Positions 1-9,907 of a stretch of DNA of 64,000 bases are shown piece after piece. The notes beneath the pieces were generated by a model, which made no database searches, had not been told where the DNA came from, and saw only the letters and a list, made by a program, of their open reading frames with translations. A program made the position numbers and the translations under genes. Position 1 is the first letter of the stretch, and each line of letters starts with the position of its first letter. The DNA comes from Planctomicrobium piriforme. Lineage in GTDB: Bacteria; Planctomycetota; Planctomycetia; Pirellulales; UBA1268. The DNA lies in the NCBI GenBank assembly GCA_945861585.1, contig CAMAVC010000005.1:1-64000 (forward strand), given 5' to 3'.

Positions 1-260
1 TGACTCGTGGGTTTTGCTCAGACGCCGATAGTCCTCAACGACTCCCTTCGTCTGCGCGTGCCCACCGACCGACTCCGCCGAAAGTTCTGAGCGCCTACGA
101 GTTGAGGAGGCTTTGGGCTCCCTGTGTCCCGCTCGCCGGCGTATTTGACCAGCGGAGCCATGGATGGCGCAGCGCAGGCAAATCCGAGTGAGCCGGAGCC
201 TGGAGGGCGGAGGCGAACGTCCGGCGACGGGATATGGGGAGCCCGAAGCCAGCCCGTCGT
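1..260 (+). repeat. Dispersed structured element, copy A (core 109-250); probably extends upstream of the window
   Basis: Bases 1-108 match 16304-16411 closely. 109-141 (GGCTTTGGGCTCCC..TCGCCGGCG) is complementary to 218-250 (CGTCCGGCGA..GGGAGCCCGAAGCC). Internal sequence is shared with 4870-5037, 16412-16552 and 20203-20344. Confidence 0.85.
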
Positions 261-328
261 CTATCAGCGCAGGATTGTCATGGACGGCGTTTTTCCCCTC
301 CGGCTACAGTGGTGCCAGGAGTGTCTGC

Positions 329-1216
329 ATGCCTGAATCGCCATTGACCCGCTTCGTGAAGATGCACGGTGCGGGCAACGATTACGTCTATATCGACTGC
401 TTTACCGAGCAGGCGCCGGCCGATCCGGCTCGGCTCGCGCCGCGGATCGCCGATCGCCACCGCGGCGTCGGGGGCGACGGGCTGATCCTCGTGCGGCCGT
501 CCACGAAGGCGGCCGCCCGGATGCAGATGTTCAATGCCGACGGCAGCGAGGCGGAGATGTGCGGCAACGGCATTCGGTGCGTCGCGCATCTCGTGGTGGC
601 CCACGGCCACGCGCCGGCCGGGCAGGTGGCGATCGAGACCGGCCGCGGCGTGCTGACCGTCGACGTGCGGCCCGAGGGCCCGCGGCGCTCGCTCGTGAAG
701 GTGGATATGGGTGAGCCGATCCTGGAGGCGGAGCGGATTCCGGTGACGGGAGCTGGCAGTGGCCGCATCGTCGACGCGCCGAGTCCTGCGGTCGGCCCCG
801 AGGAGCCGTGGTGGAGGGCCGCCGGCCTCGATCCGCGCATGACGTGCGTGTCGATGGGCAATCCGCACGTCGTGTATTACTGCCGCGACGTGGCGGCCGT
901 GCCGCTGGAGATGGTTGGCCCGATGATCGAGCGGCATCCGTCGTTTCCCCAACGGGTCAACGTGCACTTCGTGCAGGTGCGGTCGCCGGAGCGAGTGGTG
1001 ATGCGCACCTGGGAGCGAGGCAGCGGGATCACGCAGGCCTGCGGCACCGGGGCCGCGGCCGTGTGCGTGGCGGGCGTGCTCACCGGGCGGTTGGCGCGCC
1101 ACATCGTCGCCGAACTGCCGGGTGGGGAGCTCGAGCTCGAGTGGACGTCCGACGGTCACGTGGTGATGACGGGGCCCGCCGAAGAAGTCTTCGAGGGGAC
1201 GTGGCGCGACGCCTGA
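329..1216 (+). CDS. dapF: Diaminopimelate epimerase
   Basis: MPESPLTRFVKMHGAGNDYVYID..FNADGSEAEMCGNGIRC..ERGSGITQACGTGAAA; internal ATG start of the 164-1216 ORF. Confidence 0.95.
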   Translation: MPESPLTRFVKMHGAGNDYVYIDCFTEQAPADPARLAPRIADRHRGVGGDGLILVRPSTKAAARMQMFNADGSEAEMCGNGIRCVAHLVVAHGHAPAGQVAIETGRGVLTVDVRPEGPRRSLVKVDMGEPILEAERIPVTGAGSGRIVDAPSPAVGPEEPWWRAAGLDPRMTCVSMGNPHVVYYCRDVAAVPLEMVGPMIERHPSFPQRVNVHFVQVRSPERVVMRTWERGSGITQACGTGAAAVCVAGVLTGRLARHIVAELPGGELELEWTSDGHVVMTGPAEEVFEGTWRDA

Positions 1217-1244
1217 CGCCGCACGTGACGAAGGGAATCCACGC

Positions 1245-2066
1245 GTGAAGTTTGCATCTTCGCTCACGATCGGGGCCACGGCACTCGCCGCAACGGCGAC
1301 GATCCGCCACTGGATGGGAACGCTCGACTACCGCGTCGAGTTTGGCGACCCGACGGTCGATCCGGTGCACCCCGAGTATCGCGGCGCGAAGATCTACGTG
1401 TTCTGGCACGAAAACATTCTGTTGCCGCTCTATCTGCGCGGGCATTCCAACATCTCGATGCTGCTCTCACGGCACGGCGACGCCGACGTCCTCGATCGCG
1501 TAGCGCGCATGAATGGCTTCGGCGTGGTGCGCGGCAGCACGTTCAACGGCGGGTCGGTGGTGCTCAGGCAGCTCGCGAAGCGGGCGGAGGAGGGCAATCT
1601 CACGATCACGCCCGACGGCCCGCGCGGGCCCCGGCGGCGGCTGGCCCCGGGCTGCGTGTTCCTGGCGAGCACGCTCGGGATCCCGATCGTGGCGATGGGG
1701 CTCGGCTACGACCGGCCGTATCGCTTCGGCACCTGGGATCGATTTGCCCTCCCGCGGCCGTTCACGCGGGCGCGTGGGATCGTGAGCCGTGCGATCGCCG
1801 TGCCGACGGAGCTCGATCGCGACGGCATCGAGACGCATCGTGCCGGGATCGAACGGCTGCTCACGCACTTGTCCGACGAGGCTGAGGCGTGGGCGACGGC
1901 GGGCACTCACCGGCCGGGTGCGCGGATCGTGCGCAAGGAGCCGTCACGGGTGGCCCGCCACGCCGCCCGGCTTGCCGGGCCGCCCGGCGTGACGCTGGGC
2001 GAGGAACTCGACCGCGTCGGGCTTGCGCCGGCTGACGTTCGCGGCGACGAACGCCCGGCGGCGTGA
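1245..2066 (+). CDS. DUF374-type lysophospholipid acyltransferase family protein
   Basis: FWHENILLPLYLRG..SRHGDADVLDRVARMNGFGVVRGS..LTITPDGPRGPRRRLAPGCVFLAS motif set. Confidence 0.8.
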   Translation: MKFASSLTIGATALAATATIRHWMGTLDYRVEFGDPTVDPVHPEYRGAKIYVFWHENILLPLYLRGHSNISMLLSRHGDADVLDRVARMNGFGVVRGSTFNGGSVVLRQLAKRAEEGNLTITPDGPRGPRRRLAPGCVFLASTLGIPIVAMGLGYDRPYRFGTWDRFALPRPFTRARGIVSRAIAVPTELDRDGIETHRAGIERLLTHLSDEAEAWATAGTHRPGARIVRKEPSRVARHAARLAGPPGVTLGEELDRVGLAPADVRGDERPAA

Positions 2067-2067
2067 C

Positions 2068-3093
2068 CTACTCCTCGGGGCCGACGAGGGCCCGTTCGAG
2101 CGGCACTTCGAGCGATTGCAGCGACACCTCGGCGCGGCGCTGCTCACCGCCGGGAAGAATGTATTGGAGCGTGACCGGCCGACCGATCGGGCCGCGAGTG
2201 ACGAGTTGCGTCAGCTCATTGGGCGACCGCACGGGCTGGTTGTCGAGCGCCACGATCACGCTGCCCGGGGGCACGCCGGCCTTCGAAGCCGGCAGATCAT
2301 GGACGACGCCGATCACGAGCGCTCCGGACGGCTGCGTGAGCTTGAATCGCTCCGCCACTGCCGGGTCCACCGGCATCGTGCGCACGCCGAGGGCGGTGCG
2401 GCCCGTGCCGGCGGCGGCTGCTTGGGGCAGGGGGCTGGCGGGAGGGGTTCGTGCCGGGGCGGCGACCGCCGGGGCGAACGCCGGCGGAGGCTCACGCACG
2501 ATGACGGGCTCGGTGGGCTCTGCCTTTTGCCATTCGCGGGCCAGTGGCTTGGCTGGGCGGGCCGTCGCTTGCAGACTCACCTCGTCGATGCGATCGCCAC
2601 GGCCGATCGCGACCTTCACGGTGCTGCCCGGAGCGATGGCCGCCAGCGCCGCGGCAAGTTGGTCGGCCGACCGCAGCGGCACGCCATCGATCGCGAGCAG
2701 ATGATTCTGAACACGGACGCCTGCCTGGTCGGCTGGCCCCGCCGCTGCCACGTCGACCACCACGAGCCGGCCCGTGACGAGTTTGTCGTCGACCGTGAGG
2801 CCGATCCAGCCGTTGCCGGCCGCCGGTGGCTCCGCCGAGGACACTTCGGGCGCTACGCGCGGTGCCTCGATCGTGGGCGTTGCGGCGGGGGCCGCGATGC
2901 GCGGCCGCGCGGGCAGTTGCAACGGCTCGCCGATCGAGATTTCACCTGGCTGAAACGGCGTTGAGGCCGAGTCGGATTCTTCGGCGGCCCACGTGCCGCA
3001 TGCCGCCGCGACCACGCAGCACACGACACTCGACCTGAAAAGCATGCGTGAAAACGCCATCCTGGCCGCCTGGTGCCGGTGAAGTGACAGCAT
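2068..3093 (-). CDS. Secreted protein with two PDZ domains
   Basis: N-terminal signal-like segment (MAFSRMLFRSSVVCCVVAAACG) and PDZ-like blocks (GWIGLTVDDKLVTGRLVVVDVAAAGPADQAGVRVQNHLLAIDG; GALVIGVVHDLPASKAGVPPGSVIVALDNQPV). Confidence 0.7.
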   Translation of the reverse strand: MLSLHRHQAARMAFSRMLFRSSVVCCVVAAACGTWAAEESDSASTPFQPGEISIGEPLQLPARPRIAAPAATPTIEAPRVAPEVSSAEPPAAGNGWIGLTVDDKLVTGRLVVVDVAAAGPADQAGVRVQNHLLAIDGVPLRSADQLAAALAAIAPGSTVKVAIGRGDRIDEVSLQATARPAKPLAREWQKAEPTEPVIVREPPPAFAPAVAAPARTPPASPLPQAAAAGTGRTALGVRTMPVDPAVAERFKLTQPSGALVIGVVHDLPASKAGVPPGSVIVALDNQPVRSPNELTQLVTRGPIGRPVTLQYILPGGEQRRAEVSLQSLEVPLERALVGPEE

Positions 3094-3197
3094 GTTTTGG
3101 ATCCCTCCAAAGCGCGTGCAGGCCGCGTTCAATTTCAAGCGTCGGCAGTATAAACGATCTCCCGAGTCAGCCGTTCGGCACCCATTGCCAGCATGGT

Positions 3198-3225
3198 TTG
3201 ACAGCACTGCATGCACCCCTATACT
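3198..3225 (+). promoter_or_regulatory. Sigma70-like promoter for dnaA
   Basis: TTGACA (3198-3203), 16-nt spacer, TATACT (3220-3225), 55 bp before the ATG at 3281. Confidence 0.65.
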
Positions 3226-3280
3226 CGCGCCCGTTCGGCCCCGGGACGAGTCACGGATCGACGCGGGAATACTCACGGAT

Positions 3281-4816
3281 ATGAGCAAACGCCTGGTGCA
3301 GGACGTGGCTGCGGCGCGTCACTCCGGCGGAGTGACGCCAATCCGGGCGAATGGCAGCCGCGAGGCTGCTGGGCCGGCACCAGACGCCCTGAAAGCGACG
3401 TTGTGGGACGCCCTCCGCGAGCGAATCGGCTCCGAGCGGCACGCCGTCTGGTTCGGCGATGTGCCGCAGGTCGAGATTCTGCCCGCCGCTGACGGCGGCA
3501 TGGTGGCCGTGCTCTCGGTGGGCGACGGCCGCACCCACGAGTGGCTCCGAAAGATGTTCAAGGCCGATATCGAGGCGGCCGTCCGGCAGGTCTGCGGATC
3601 GAATGCCACCGTCGACTGGCTGGCGGCTCCAGCGGACGCCGCCCCCCTCGCTCCTCCGGCAGTGAGCGCCACGTCGCCGGAACATGCCGGCCAGCCGTCT
3701 CGAACAAGCCGCCGCTCGGCCCCGCGGCCGGAGGCCCCTCCGTCATCCGTGCGGCCTGCGTCGGGGCCAGCCCTTCCCACGCGGCCCGCGCCCCGTCTCG
3801 AGACGTTCGTCGTCGGCCCGGTCAACCGGATGGCCCACGCGGCGATCGAATTGGCAGCCACGCGGCCAGGTGAAATGTCGCCGCTCGTGCTTCACGGCCC
3901 CACCGGCACCGGCAAAACGCACCTGCTCGAAGGCATCTGCCACCGGTTTCGTACGCTCCATCCGCGGGCTGCGGCCGTCTATCTGTCCGCCGAACAATTC
4001 ACGACGACGTTCCTTCAATCGCTTCACGGCACCGGCCTGCCGGGCTTTCGCCGCACCTGCCGCTCCGCCGACCTGCTCGCGATCGACGATCTGCAGTTTT
4101 TCATCGGCAAGAAAGCCACGATCGTCGAGCTTCAGCAGACGATCGACGTGCTCCAGCGGCAGGGTCGCCAGCTCGTGTTCGCCTGCGATCGCGAGCCGGA
4201 ATCGCTCGTCGACCTCGGTCAGGATTTGCTCGTGCGGCTCCGTGGTGGCATGACCGCCCGTGTGCTGCCGCCCGATGAAGACGTGCGGCGCGGAATTGTC
4301 GAATCGATCGCCGCCCGCCGCGGCATCGCCGTGCCGACCGACGTCGTGCAGTTTGTCGCCTCCCGGATGACCCGCCATTCCCGGGAGTTGGCCGGCGCCG
4401 TCAATCGGCTCGAGGCCACGAGCCACATGCTCGGGCTGCCGATCACGCTCGCCATGGCCGAGGAGGCGCTCGCCGACCTCGTGCGGGCCAGCGCCCGCAG
4501 CGTGCGCCTCGCCGACATCGAGCGGGCCGTCTGCGCCGCCTTCGGTATCGCTGCGGGCACGCTCCAGTCGGCCCAGCGCGGCAAGAAGGTGAACCATCCG
4601 CGGATGCTCGCCATGTTTCTGGCCCGCAAGCACACGCCCGCCCCGCTCACCGAGATCGGCAGCTACTTTGGCCGCCGGAGCCACTCGACCGTGATTTCGG
4701 CGCAGAAGGCGGTCGACGAATGGGTGGCAAAGCAGTCGCGGATCGTGCTCGCCGACGCCACCTGGGACGTCGCCGACGCGATCCGCCGCGTCGAAGAATC
4801 GCTCCGCGCGGGGTGA
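3281..4816 (+). CDS. dnaA: Chromosomal replication initiator protein DnaA
   Basis: Walker A GPTGTGKTHLL, Walker B DLLAIDDLQFF, C-terminal DNA-binding signature-like YFGRRSHSTVISAQKAV. Confidence 0.85.
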   Translation: MSKRLVQDVAAARHSGGVTPIRANGSREAAGPAPDALKATLWDALRERIGSERHAVWFGDVPQVEILPAADGGMVAVLSVGDGRTHEWLRKMFKADIEAAVRQVCGSNATVDWLAAPADAAPLAPPAVSATSPEHAGQPSRTSRRSAPRPEAPPSSVRPASGPALPTRPAPRLETFVVGPVNRMAHAAIELAATRPGEMSPLVLHGPTGTGKTHLLEGICHRFRTLHPRAAAVYLSAEQFTTTFLQSLHGTGLPGFRRTCRSADLLAIDDLQFFIGKKATIVELQQTIDVLQRQGRQLVFACDREPESLVDLGQDLLVRLRGGMTARVLPPDEDVRRGIVESIAARRGIAVPTDVVQFVASRMTRHSRELAGAVNRLEATSHMLGLPITLAMAEEALADLVRASARSVRLADIERAVCAAFGIAAGTLQSAQRGKKVNHPRMLAMFLARKHTPAPLTEIGSYFGRRSHSTVISAQKAVDEWVAKQSRIVLADATWDVADAIRRVEESLRAG

Positions 4817-4827
4817 ACTGCTTCCGT

Positions 4828-5146
4828 GTAGGACAGGCTTCAGCCTGTCGTGCCCTTCTCAATCGCGCCGGCTTCGGGCTCCCCATATCCCGTCGCCGGA
4901 CGTTCGCCTCCGCCCGACCAATCCGCCTGCGGCGGATCGGTGCCCGGCTCCGGCTCACTCGGATTTGCCTGCGCTGCGCCATCCATGGCTTCGCTGGTCA
5001 AATACGCCGTCGAGCGGGACACGGGGAGCCCAAAGCCTCCCTGTTTGGAAGCCCGAGGCGTGAGCCGAAGGGAATACGCGTCGTGTTTCGCCACCGGGGC
5101 ATCCTCTCGGCTTACGCCTCGGGCTTTCGTTGAGGAGCCCGAAGCC
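4828..5146 (-). repeat. Dispersed structured element, copy B (core 4870-5037), joined to an inverted pair of GAAGCCCGAGGCGTAAGCCGAAGG REP units (about 5047-5131)
   Basis: GTAGGACAGGCTTCAGCCTGTC at 4828-4849. The reverse complement of the core is almost identical to copy A. A GATCCGCCGCAGGCGGATT hairpin is inserted in one stem. Confidence 0.85.
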
Positions 5147-5150
5147 GGCG

Positions 5151-5978
5151 TTACTGCAGCCGCTCTTCGAGGCTCGCCTTGTAGCGGACGCTCGATTCGG
5201 GGCCGCTGAAGCCGACGACGCGGCGGTCGACGCCCGTCGAGCGGCGGAGGAGTCGGCCGCGGGTCACGTCGAACTCGATCTCGCCATCCCAGATCCGTTC
5301 GAGCAGCCGGGCCTCGAGCCGCGGGTCGTCGAGCGGCGTGAGCACGGTGGTGTCGACGTGGATCGTGGCCACGCCGTCGCGGAGGGCGTCGACTCGGTAG
5401 CGGAGGCGGGTCTTCACGGCTTTGCGCGGGCCGTTCGGCACCTCCACCACCACCTCCTGCGGCACCGTCCACTCGGTGCCCACGGAAGCGGGCTCGTCGG
5501 GGAGCGGCACCACCATGAGGTCGCCGGTGCTCGAAGGGGGCGTGGGCTTGAAGTCGCGGCGCCCGAGGACGCGGCCGGTGGTATCGACCTCGACCCGCGA
5601 GAGCGGCACACCGAGGCTCTGCGTCACGGCCTCGTAGTCGGGCGGCACGGGGCCCGGGTCGCGGCTGCTCCAGCGTGTCTCCCCCTTGTCGCTCGTGCGC
5701 GACGTCATCGTCACGTCGCCCACGGAGTGTTCGATCGTGGCATGGCCGTCCGCATCGACGGCCACGACGGTCCAGATCTTCGTGGAGTCGGTGGCCGTTT
5801 CGACCGATTGTTTCGTGGCGCCGATCGTCGTTTCGGTGAGGGCGCGGTGGGCCACGTCCATTGTGATCGTTTCGCCCGGCTCGAAACGGTAGCGGAGCGC
5901 CACGCCGTCGGCGCCGAGCGCGGCCGCCGCTGCCAGGCAGCCCGCCACCACGGCGAAAAATGACGCAGCGCGGTTCAT
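5151..5978 (-). CDS. DUF6263-like secreted hypothetical protein
   Basis: Signal peptide MNRAASFFAVVAGCLAAAAALG followed by YRFEPGETITMDVAHRA..; family assignment tentative. Confidence 0.6.
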   Translation of the reverse strand: MNRAASFFAVVAGCLAAAAALGADGVALRYRFEPGETITMDVAHRALTETTIGATKQSVETATDSTKIWTVVAVDADGHATIEHSVGDVTMTSRTSDKGETRWSSRDPGPVPPDYEAVTQSLGVPLSRVEVDTTGRVLGRRDFKPTPPSSTGDLMVVPLPDEPASVGTEWTVPQEVVVEVPNGPRKAVKTRLRYRVDALRDGVATIHVDTTVLTPLDDPRLEARLLERIWDGEIEFDVTRGRLLRRSTGVDRRVVGFSGPESSVRYKASLEERLQ

Positions 5979-6931
5979 GACGCGTCGGGGCTTGCCGAGG
6001 GGCGGCCGCCCGCGCCCCGGAGGCCGCCGCTCCATTCGAGCTTCTCTCGCAGCGTGCGGTAGTAGCCGTGCTGCGCGGTTTCCACGAGCGTGAACCGCGG
6101 CGTGGCACGGCGGATCGACACCCGGTCGCCCGCGACGAGCCCCGTGACGACGCGGCCGTCGACGACGCAGGCGGAGCCCGCGTTGGGCCGCGACACGGCC
6201 AGCTCGTACGACCGGCTCGCCGAGTCCACGACGGTGCGGATGGTGAGCGTGTGGGGATTGAGCGGCGTGAACACGAAGGCGTCGAGGTCCTTGCGCACGA
6301 TCGGCCCACCCGCCGAGAGGTTGTAGGCCGTCGAGCCCACCGGCGTGCTCACGATCAGGCCGTCGGCCCGGTAGGTGGTGGCGAGCTCGCCGTCGACATG
6401 GAGGGCAATCTCGATCATCGTGAAGGGAGGGCCGGCCAACAGAGACGTCTCGTTGAGGCCGAGCTCACGGTGGATCACCGCGCCGCCCCGCGTCACTTCA
6501 CACTCGAACATCAGGTGGTCGACGCAGCGGAAGTGGCCGACAGCGATCGCGGCGAGGGCGGCGTCGGCTTCCGCGGGCCCGCAGGCGGCCAGAAAGCCGA
6601 GCGTGCCGAGATTGACGCCGAGGACGGGCACCTGGCCGTAGCCCATCCAGCGGGCCGTGCGCAGGATCGAGCCGTCTCCGCCGAGCACCACCACGAGATC
6701 GACGCCGACTGTGGTTTCTGGATCGACGCCGCCCTCTTCCCACGTGTCACGGGCCGCCAGTCGCACGCTCACGGTGTGGCCGTGCCCCACGAGCAGGCGT
6801 TCGATGCGCCGCGCCTCGGTGTCGACGCCGGCGAGCCCTGCGGGGCCGACGATCAGTACCGTCAGGCCGGCCGGGGCGGGCTGCCCCGGGCGAAGCCGCG
6901 ACTGCATCGAGCCGCCGGGAGCGCCACTCAT
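5975..6931 (-). CDS. nadK: NAD kinase
   Basis: VVVLGGDGSILRTAR..GVNLGTLGFLA..TTYRADGLIVSTPVGSTAYNLSAGGPIV. Confidence 0.93.
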   Translation of the reverse strand: MSGAPGGSMQSRLRPGQPAPAGLTVLIVGPAGLAGVDTEARRIERLLVGHGHTVSVRLAARDTWEEGGVDPETTVGVDLVVVLGGDGSILRTARWMGYGQVPVLGVNLGTLGFLAACGPAEADAALAAIAVGHFRCVDHLMFECEVTRGGAVIHRELGLNETSLLAGPPFTMIEIALHVDGELATTYRADGLIVSTPVGSTAYNLSAGGPIVRKDLDAFVFTPLNPHTLTIRTVVDSASRSYELAVSRPNAGSACVVDGRVVTGLVAGDRVSIRRATPRFTLVETAQHGYYRTLREKLEWSGGLRGAGGRPSASPDAS

Positions 6932-8853
6932 GGGCAGCGTGCACCCGTCGACACCGTGTGCGACAGCGGTCGGACAGCCTGGGCGAGCCCGCGGCAGGTG
7001 GACGCGATGCCCGCGGCATCGAGGCCGAGCTCGGCGAGCAGCTCGCCGCGTTCGCCGTGCTCCACGAACCGATCGGGGAGGCCGAGCCGCACGATCGGGC
7101 CGCACGCGAGCCGGGCATCGCTCACGGCCTCGAGCACGGCGCTGCCGAAGCCCGTGGGCAGGGCGTTTTCCTCGACGGTCACCACCCACGGCGCGGCTTC
7201 GATCCGTTCGAGGATGCCCCGGGTGTCGAGTGGCTTCACGAACCGGGCGTTGATCACACCCACCTCGAGCCCCTCGTCACGCAGACGCTTGGCCGCGTCG
7301 AGGGCGGCACCGAGCAACGTGCCGCAGGCGAGAATCAGGCCGTCGGCACCCTCCACGAGCGGCTCGCTGCGGCCCGCGACGATCGGGGCCCGGGGGCCTG
7401 CGTGTCGTTCGACCACGGTCTTGGGATAGCGGATGGCCACGGGGCCTGGCTGCTCGAGCGCCCAATCGAGCATTGCCACGAGGTCGTGCTCGTCGCCCGG
7501 GGCGAGCACCGCCATGTTGGGAAACAGCCGCATGTAGCCGAGGTCGAAGGCGCCGTGGTGCGTGGGGCCGTCGGGGCCCGTGAGCCCGGCGCGGTCGAGC
7601 ATGAACACCACCGGCAGATTCTGCAGGCAGACCTCCTGAAAGATCTGATCGAACGACCGCTGCAGAAACGTGCTGTAGATGTCGACGATGGGCCGGCAGC
7701 CGACCTTGGCCTGCCCGGCAGCAAACGCCACCGCGTGCGACTCGCAGATGCCGACGTCGAAGAATCGCTCGGGAAATTCCTCGCGGACCGGCTCGAGCTT
7801 GTTGCCCTGACACATCGCCGCCGTGAGCACCGTGACCTTCGGATCGCGCCGCATGCAGGCCCCAATCGCGGTGCTCGCGATGTCTGTATAGGCCTTCGCC
7901 GACGACTTCTTGATCGACACGATGCAGTCGTCGTCGTCGCACTCGAAGGGCGCGGGGGTGTGGAAGAAGACGGGATCGGCCTCCGCCGGCTTGAAGCCGT
8001 GGCCCTTTTCGGTGAGCACGTGCAGGAGCACGGGGCCCTCCTCGTCCTTCAAGAGCTCGAGATAACGGATCAGGTTTGGCAGCGAGTGCCCTTCGACCGG
8101 GCCGAAGTACCGCACGCCGAGCGCCTCGAAGAGCATGCCTCCATGGAGCGTGGCCTTGAGCGAGTCTTTCGCCTTGCCGAGCATCCGCTCCATCTGCTCG
8201 CCCACCATCGGCACGCCCTTGATGAGCTCGCCGGCCTGCTGCTTGAGGCCGCGATACCAGGGATTCGTGCGGACGGTGTCGAGATACTCGGCGAGGGCGC
8301 CCACGCGAGGGCAGATCGACATCTTGTTGTCGTTGAGGATCACCAGCAGCCGCTTCTTGAGGAAGCCGGCGTTGTTGAGCGCCTCGAAGACGATGCCCGA
8401 GGGCAGTGCCCCGTCGCCGATCACCGCGACGGAATGGCGGTCGCCCTGGCCGAGTAGATCGTCGCCGCTGGCGAGACCGAGCGCCGTCGAGACGCTCGAG
8501 CCGGCGTGGCCCGTCATGAACAGGTCGTAGGGGCTCTCGTCGGGGTTCGGGTAGCCCATCAGGCCACCCTTCGTGCGGATCGTGCCGAAGCGGCCAAACC
8601 GGCCCGTGATCAGCTTGTGGGGATAGATCTGGTGGCCCGTATCCCAAATGAGGCGATCGCGGCTGAAGTCGAAGACGCGATGCAAGGCGAGGCAGAGTTC
8701 CACGACGCCGAGATTCGAGGCGAAGTGGGCGGTGCGGGTGGCCGCCACTTCCGTGAGGGCCCGACGCATTTCCGCGGCGAGTTGCTCGAGTTGGTCGATG
8801 GAGAGCCCGGCGAGATCGCGAGGCGAGATGACGGAAGGCAGGATGTCGGCCAT
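6928..8853 (-). CDS. dxs: 1-deoxy-D-xylulose-5-phosphate synthase
   Basis: DRLIWDTGHQIYPHKLITGR..VIGDGALPSGIVFEALNNAG..DRAGLTGPDGPTHHGAFDLGYMR; start overlap with the upstream gene order consistent. Confidence 0.95.
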   Translation of the reverse strand: MADILPSVISPRDLAGLSIDQLEQLAAEMRRALTEVAATRTAHFASNLGVVELCLALHRVFDFSRDRLIWDTGHQIYPHKLITGRFGRFGTIRTKGGLMGYPNPDESPYDLFMTGHAGSSVSTALGLASGDDLLGQGDRHSVAVIGDGALPSGIVFEALNNAGFLKKRLLVILNDNKMSICPRVGALAEYLDTVRTNPWYRGLKQQAGELIKGVPMVGEQMERMLGKAKDSLKATLHGGMLFEALGVRYFGPVEGHSLPNLIRYLELLKDEEGPVLLHVLTEKGHGFKPAEADPVFFHTPAPFECDDDDCIVSIKKSSAKAYTDIASTAIGACMRRDPKVTVLTAAMCQGNKLEPVREEFPERFFDVGICESHAVAFAAGQAKVGCRPIVDIYSTFLQRSFDQIFQEVCLQNLPVVFMLDRAGLTGPDGPTHHGAFDLGYMRLFPNMAVLAPGDEHDLVAMLDWALEQPGPVAIRYPKTVVERHAGPRAPIVAGRSEPLVEGADGLILACGTLLGAALDAAKRLRDEGLEVGVINARFVKPLDTRGILERIEAAPWVVTVEENALPTGFGSAVLEAVSDARLACGPIVRLGLPDRFVEHGERGELLAELGLDAAGIASTCRGLAQAVRPLSHTVSTGARCP

Positions 8854-8875
8854 GGGGCGTCCTTTGCGGTGGTCG

Positions 8876-9799
8876 TCAATGATCGCGGGCGACGATCCAG
8901 CGTGCCAGCGCCTCGAGTGCGGCGGCCTGGCCACCGAGCCCGTGCACGGCCTCGGCCGCCTCGGAGGCGAGCGCCGCGGCCCGGCCCCGACTCTCCTCGA
9001 GGCCCACGATCGTCGGGAAGGTGAGCTTGCCGCGGCCGGCGTCCTTGCCCACGCGCTTGCCCATCGTCACTTCGTCGCCTTCGGCGTCGAGGATGTCGTC
9101 GGCGATCTGGAAGGCCAGCCCGAAGGCCCGGCCGTAGGCGGCGAGCATGGCGAGTTGGGCCACGGAGGCGCCCGCTGAGAGGCCTCCCAGCTCGAGGGCC
9201 GCGAGAAACAACGCGCCGGTCTTGCGGCGATGGATGCGCTCGAGCCAGGCCACCTGGTCGCCCGCCGGAGCAGCCGTCATGTCGGCGATCCAGCCGCGTT
9301 CGGCCGCGAGGTCGTCGGCCTGGCCTCCGACGAGCGCCTCGGCACCCGCCGCCCGGGCGAGCACCAGGCAGCCGCGGGCCGCGGTGGCCCGCGGCATCTC
9401 GCGGGCGAGCGTTTCGAAAGCGAGCGCCTGCAGGGCATCGCCGCAAAGGATCGCCGTGGCTTCGTCGAAGGCCTTGTGGCAGGTGGGCTGGCCGCGGCGG
9501 AGATCGTCGTCGTCCATCGCCGGGAGGTCGTCGTGGACGAGCGAGTAGGCGTGGATCATCTCGACGGCGATCGCCGCGCCGGCAGCGTCGGCCCAGGAGC
9601 CGCCGCAAGCGTCGGCCGCCCACAGCACGAGCGCCGGCCGCAGGCGCTTGCCCGGCGCGAGCAGGGCGTGCCGCATCGCCGCCACGAGCCGCGGCGCCGC
9701 TTCACCGGACAGGTCGAGAGCCGCTTCGAGCCGAGGTTCGACGAACGCCCGCGCGTCGTCGAGGGAACGGGTGATCGGCGGCGCCGCGGAAGCAGACAT
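8876..9799 (-). CDS. Polyprenyl (farnesyl/geranylgeranyl) diphosphate synthase
   Basis: EMIHAYSLVHDDLPAMDDDDLRRGQPTCHK (FARM) and FQIADDILDAEGD (SARM). Confidence 0.92.
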   Translation of the reverse strand: MSASAAPPITRSLDDARAFVEPRLEAALDLSGEAAPRLVAAMRHALLAPGKRLRPALVLWAADACGGSWADAAGAAIAVEMIHAYSLVHDDLPAMDDDDLRRGQPTCHKAFDEATAILCGDALQALAFETLAREMPRATAARGCLVLARAAGAEALVGGQADDLAAERGWIADMTAAPAGDQVAWLERIHRRKTGALFLAALELGGLSAGASVAQLAMLAAYGRAFGLAFQIADDILDAEGDEVTMGKRVGKDAGRGKLTFPTIVGLEESRGRAAALASEAAEAVHGLGGQAAALEALARWIVARDH

Positions 9800-9907
9800 G
9801 TCGGGCCCGAGAAGCATGGACGGACTGCCGGGCGCCAAACTGCCGGGAGACACCGGGCAGCCTGCCATGATCGGGCCCCGCAGAGGATCGAAAGGACCCT
9901 GAAAAGT

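Noticed and set aside
278-1279. Minus-strand 333-aa ORF opposite dapF
   Set aside because: Antisense of a clear dapF; low-complexity His/Arg-rich translation typical of a GC artefact.
3094-3280. Possible oriC next to dnaA
   Set aside because: No TTATCCACA-like DnaA box cluster or AT-rich unwinding region seen; only a good promoter.
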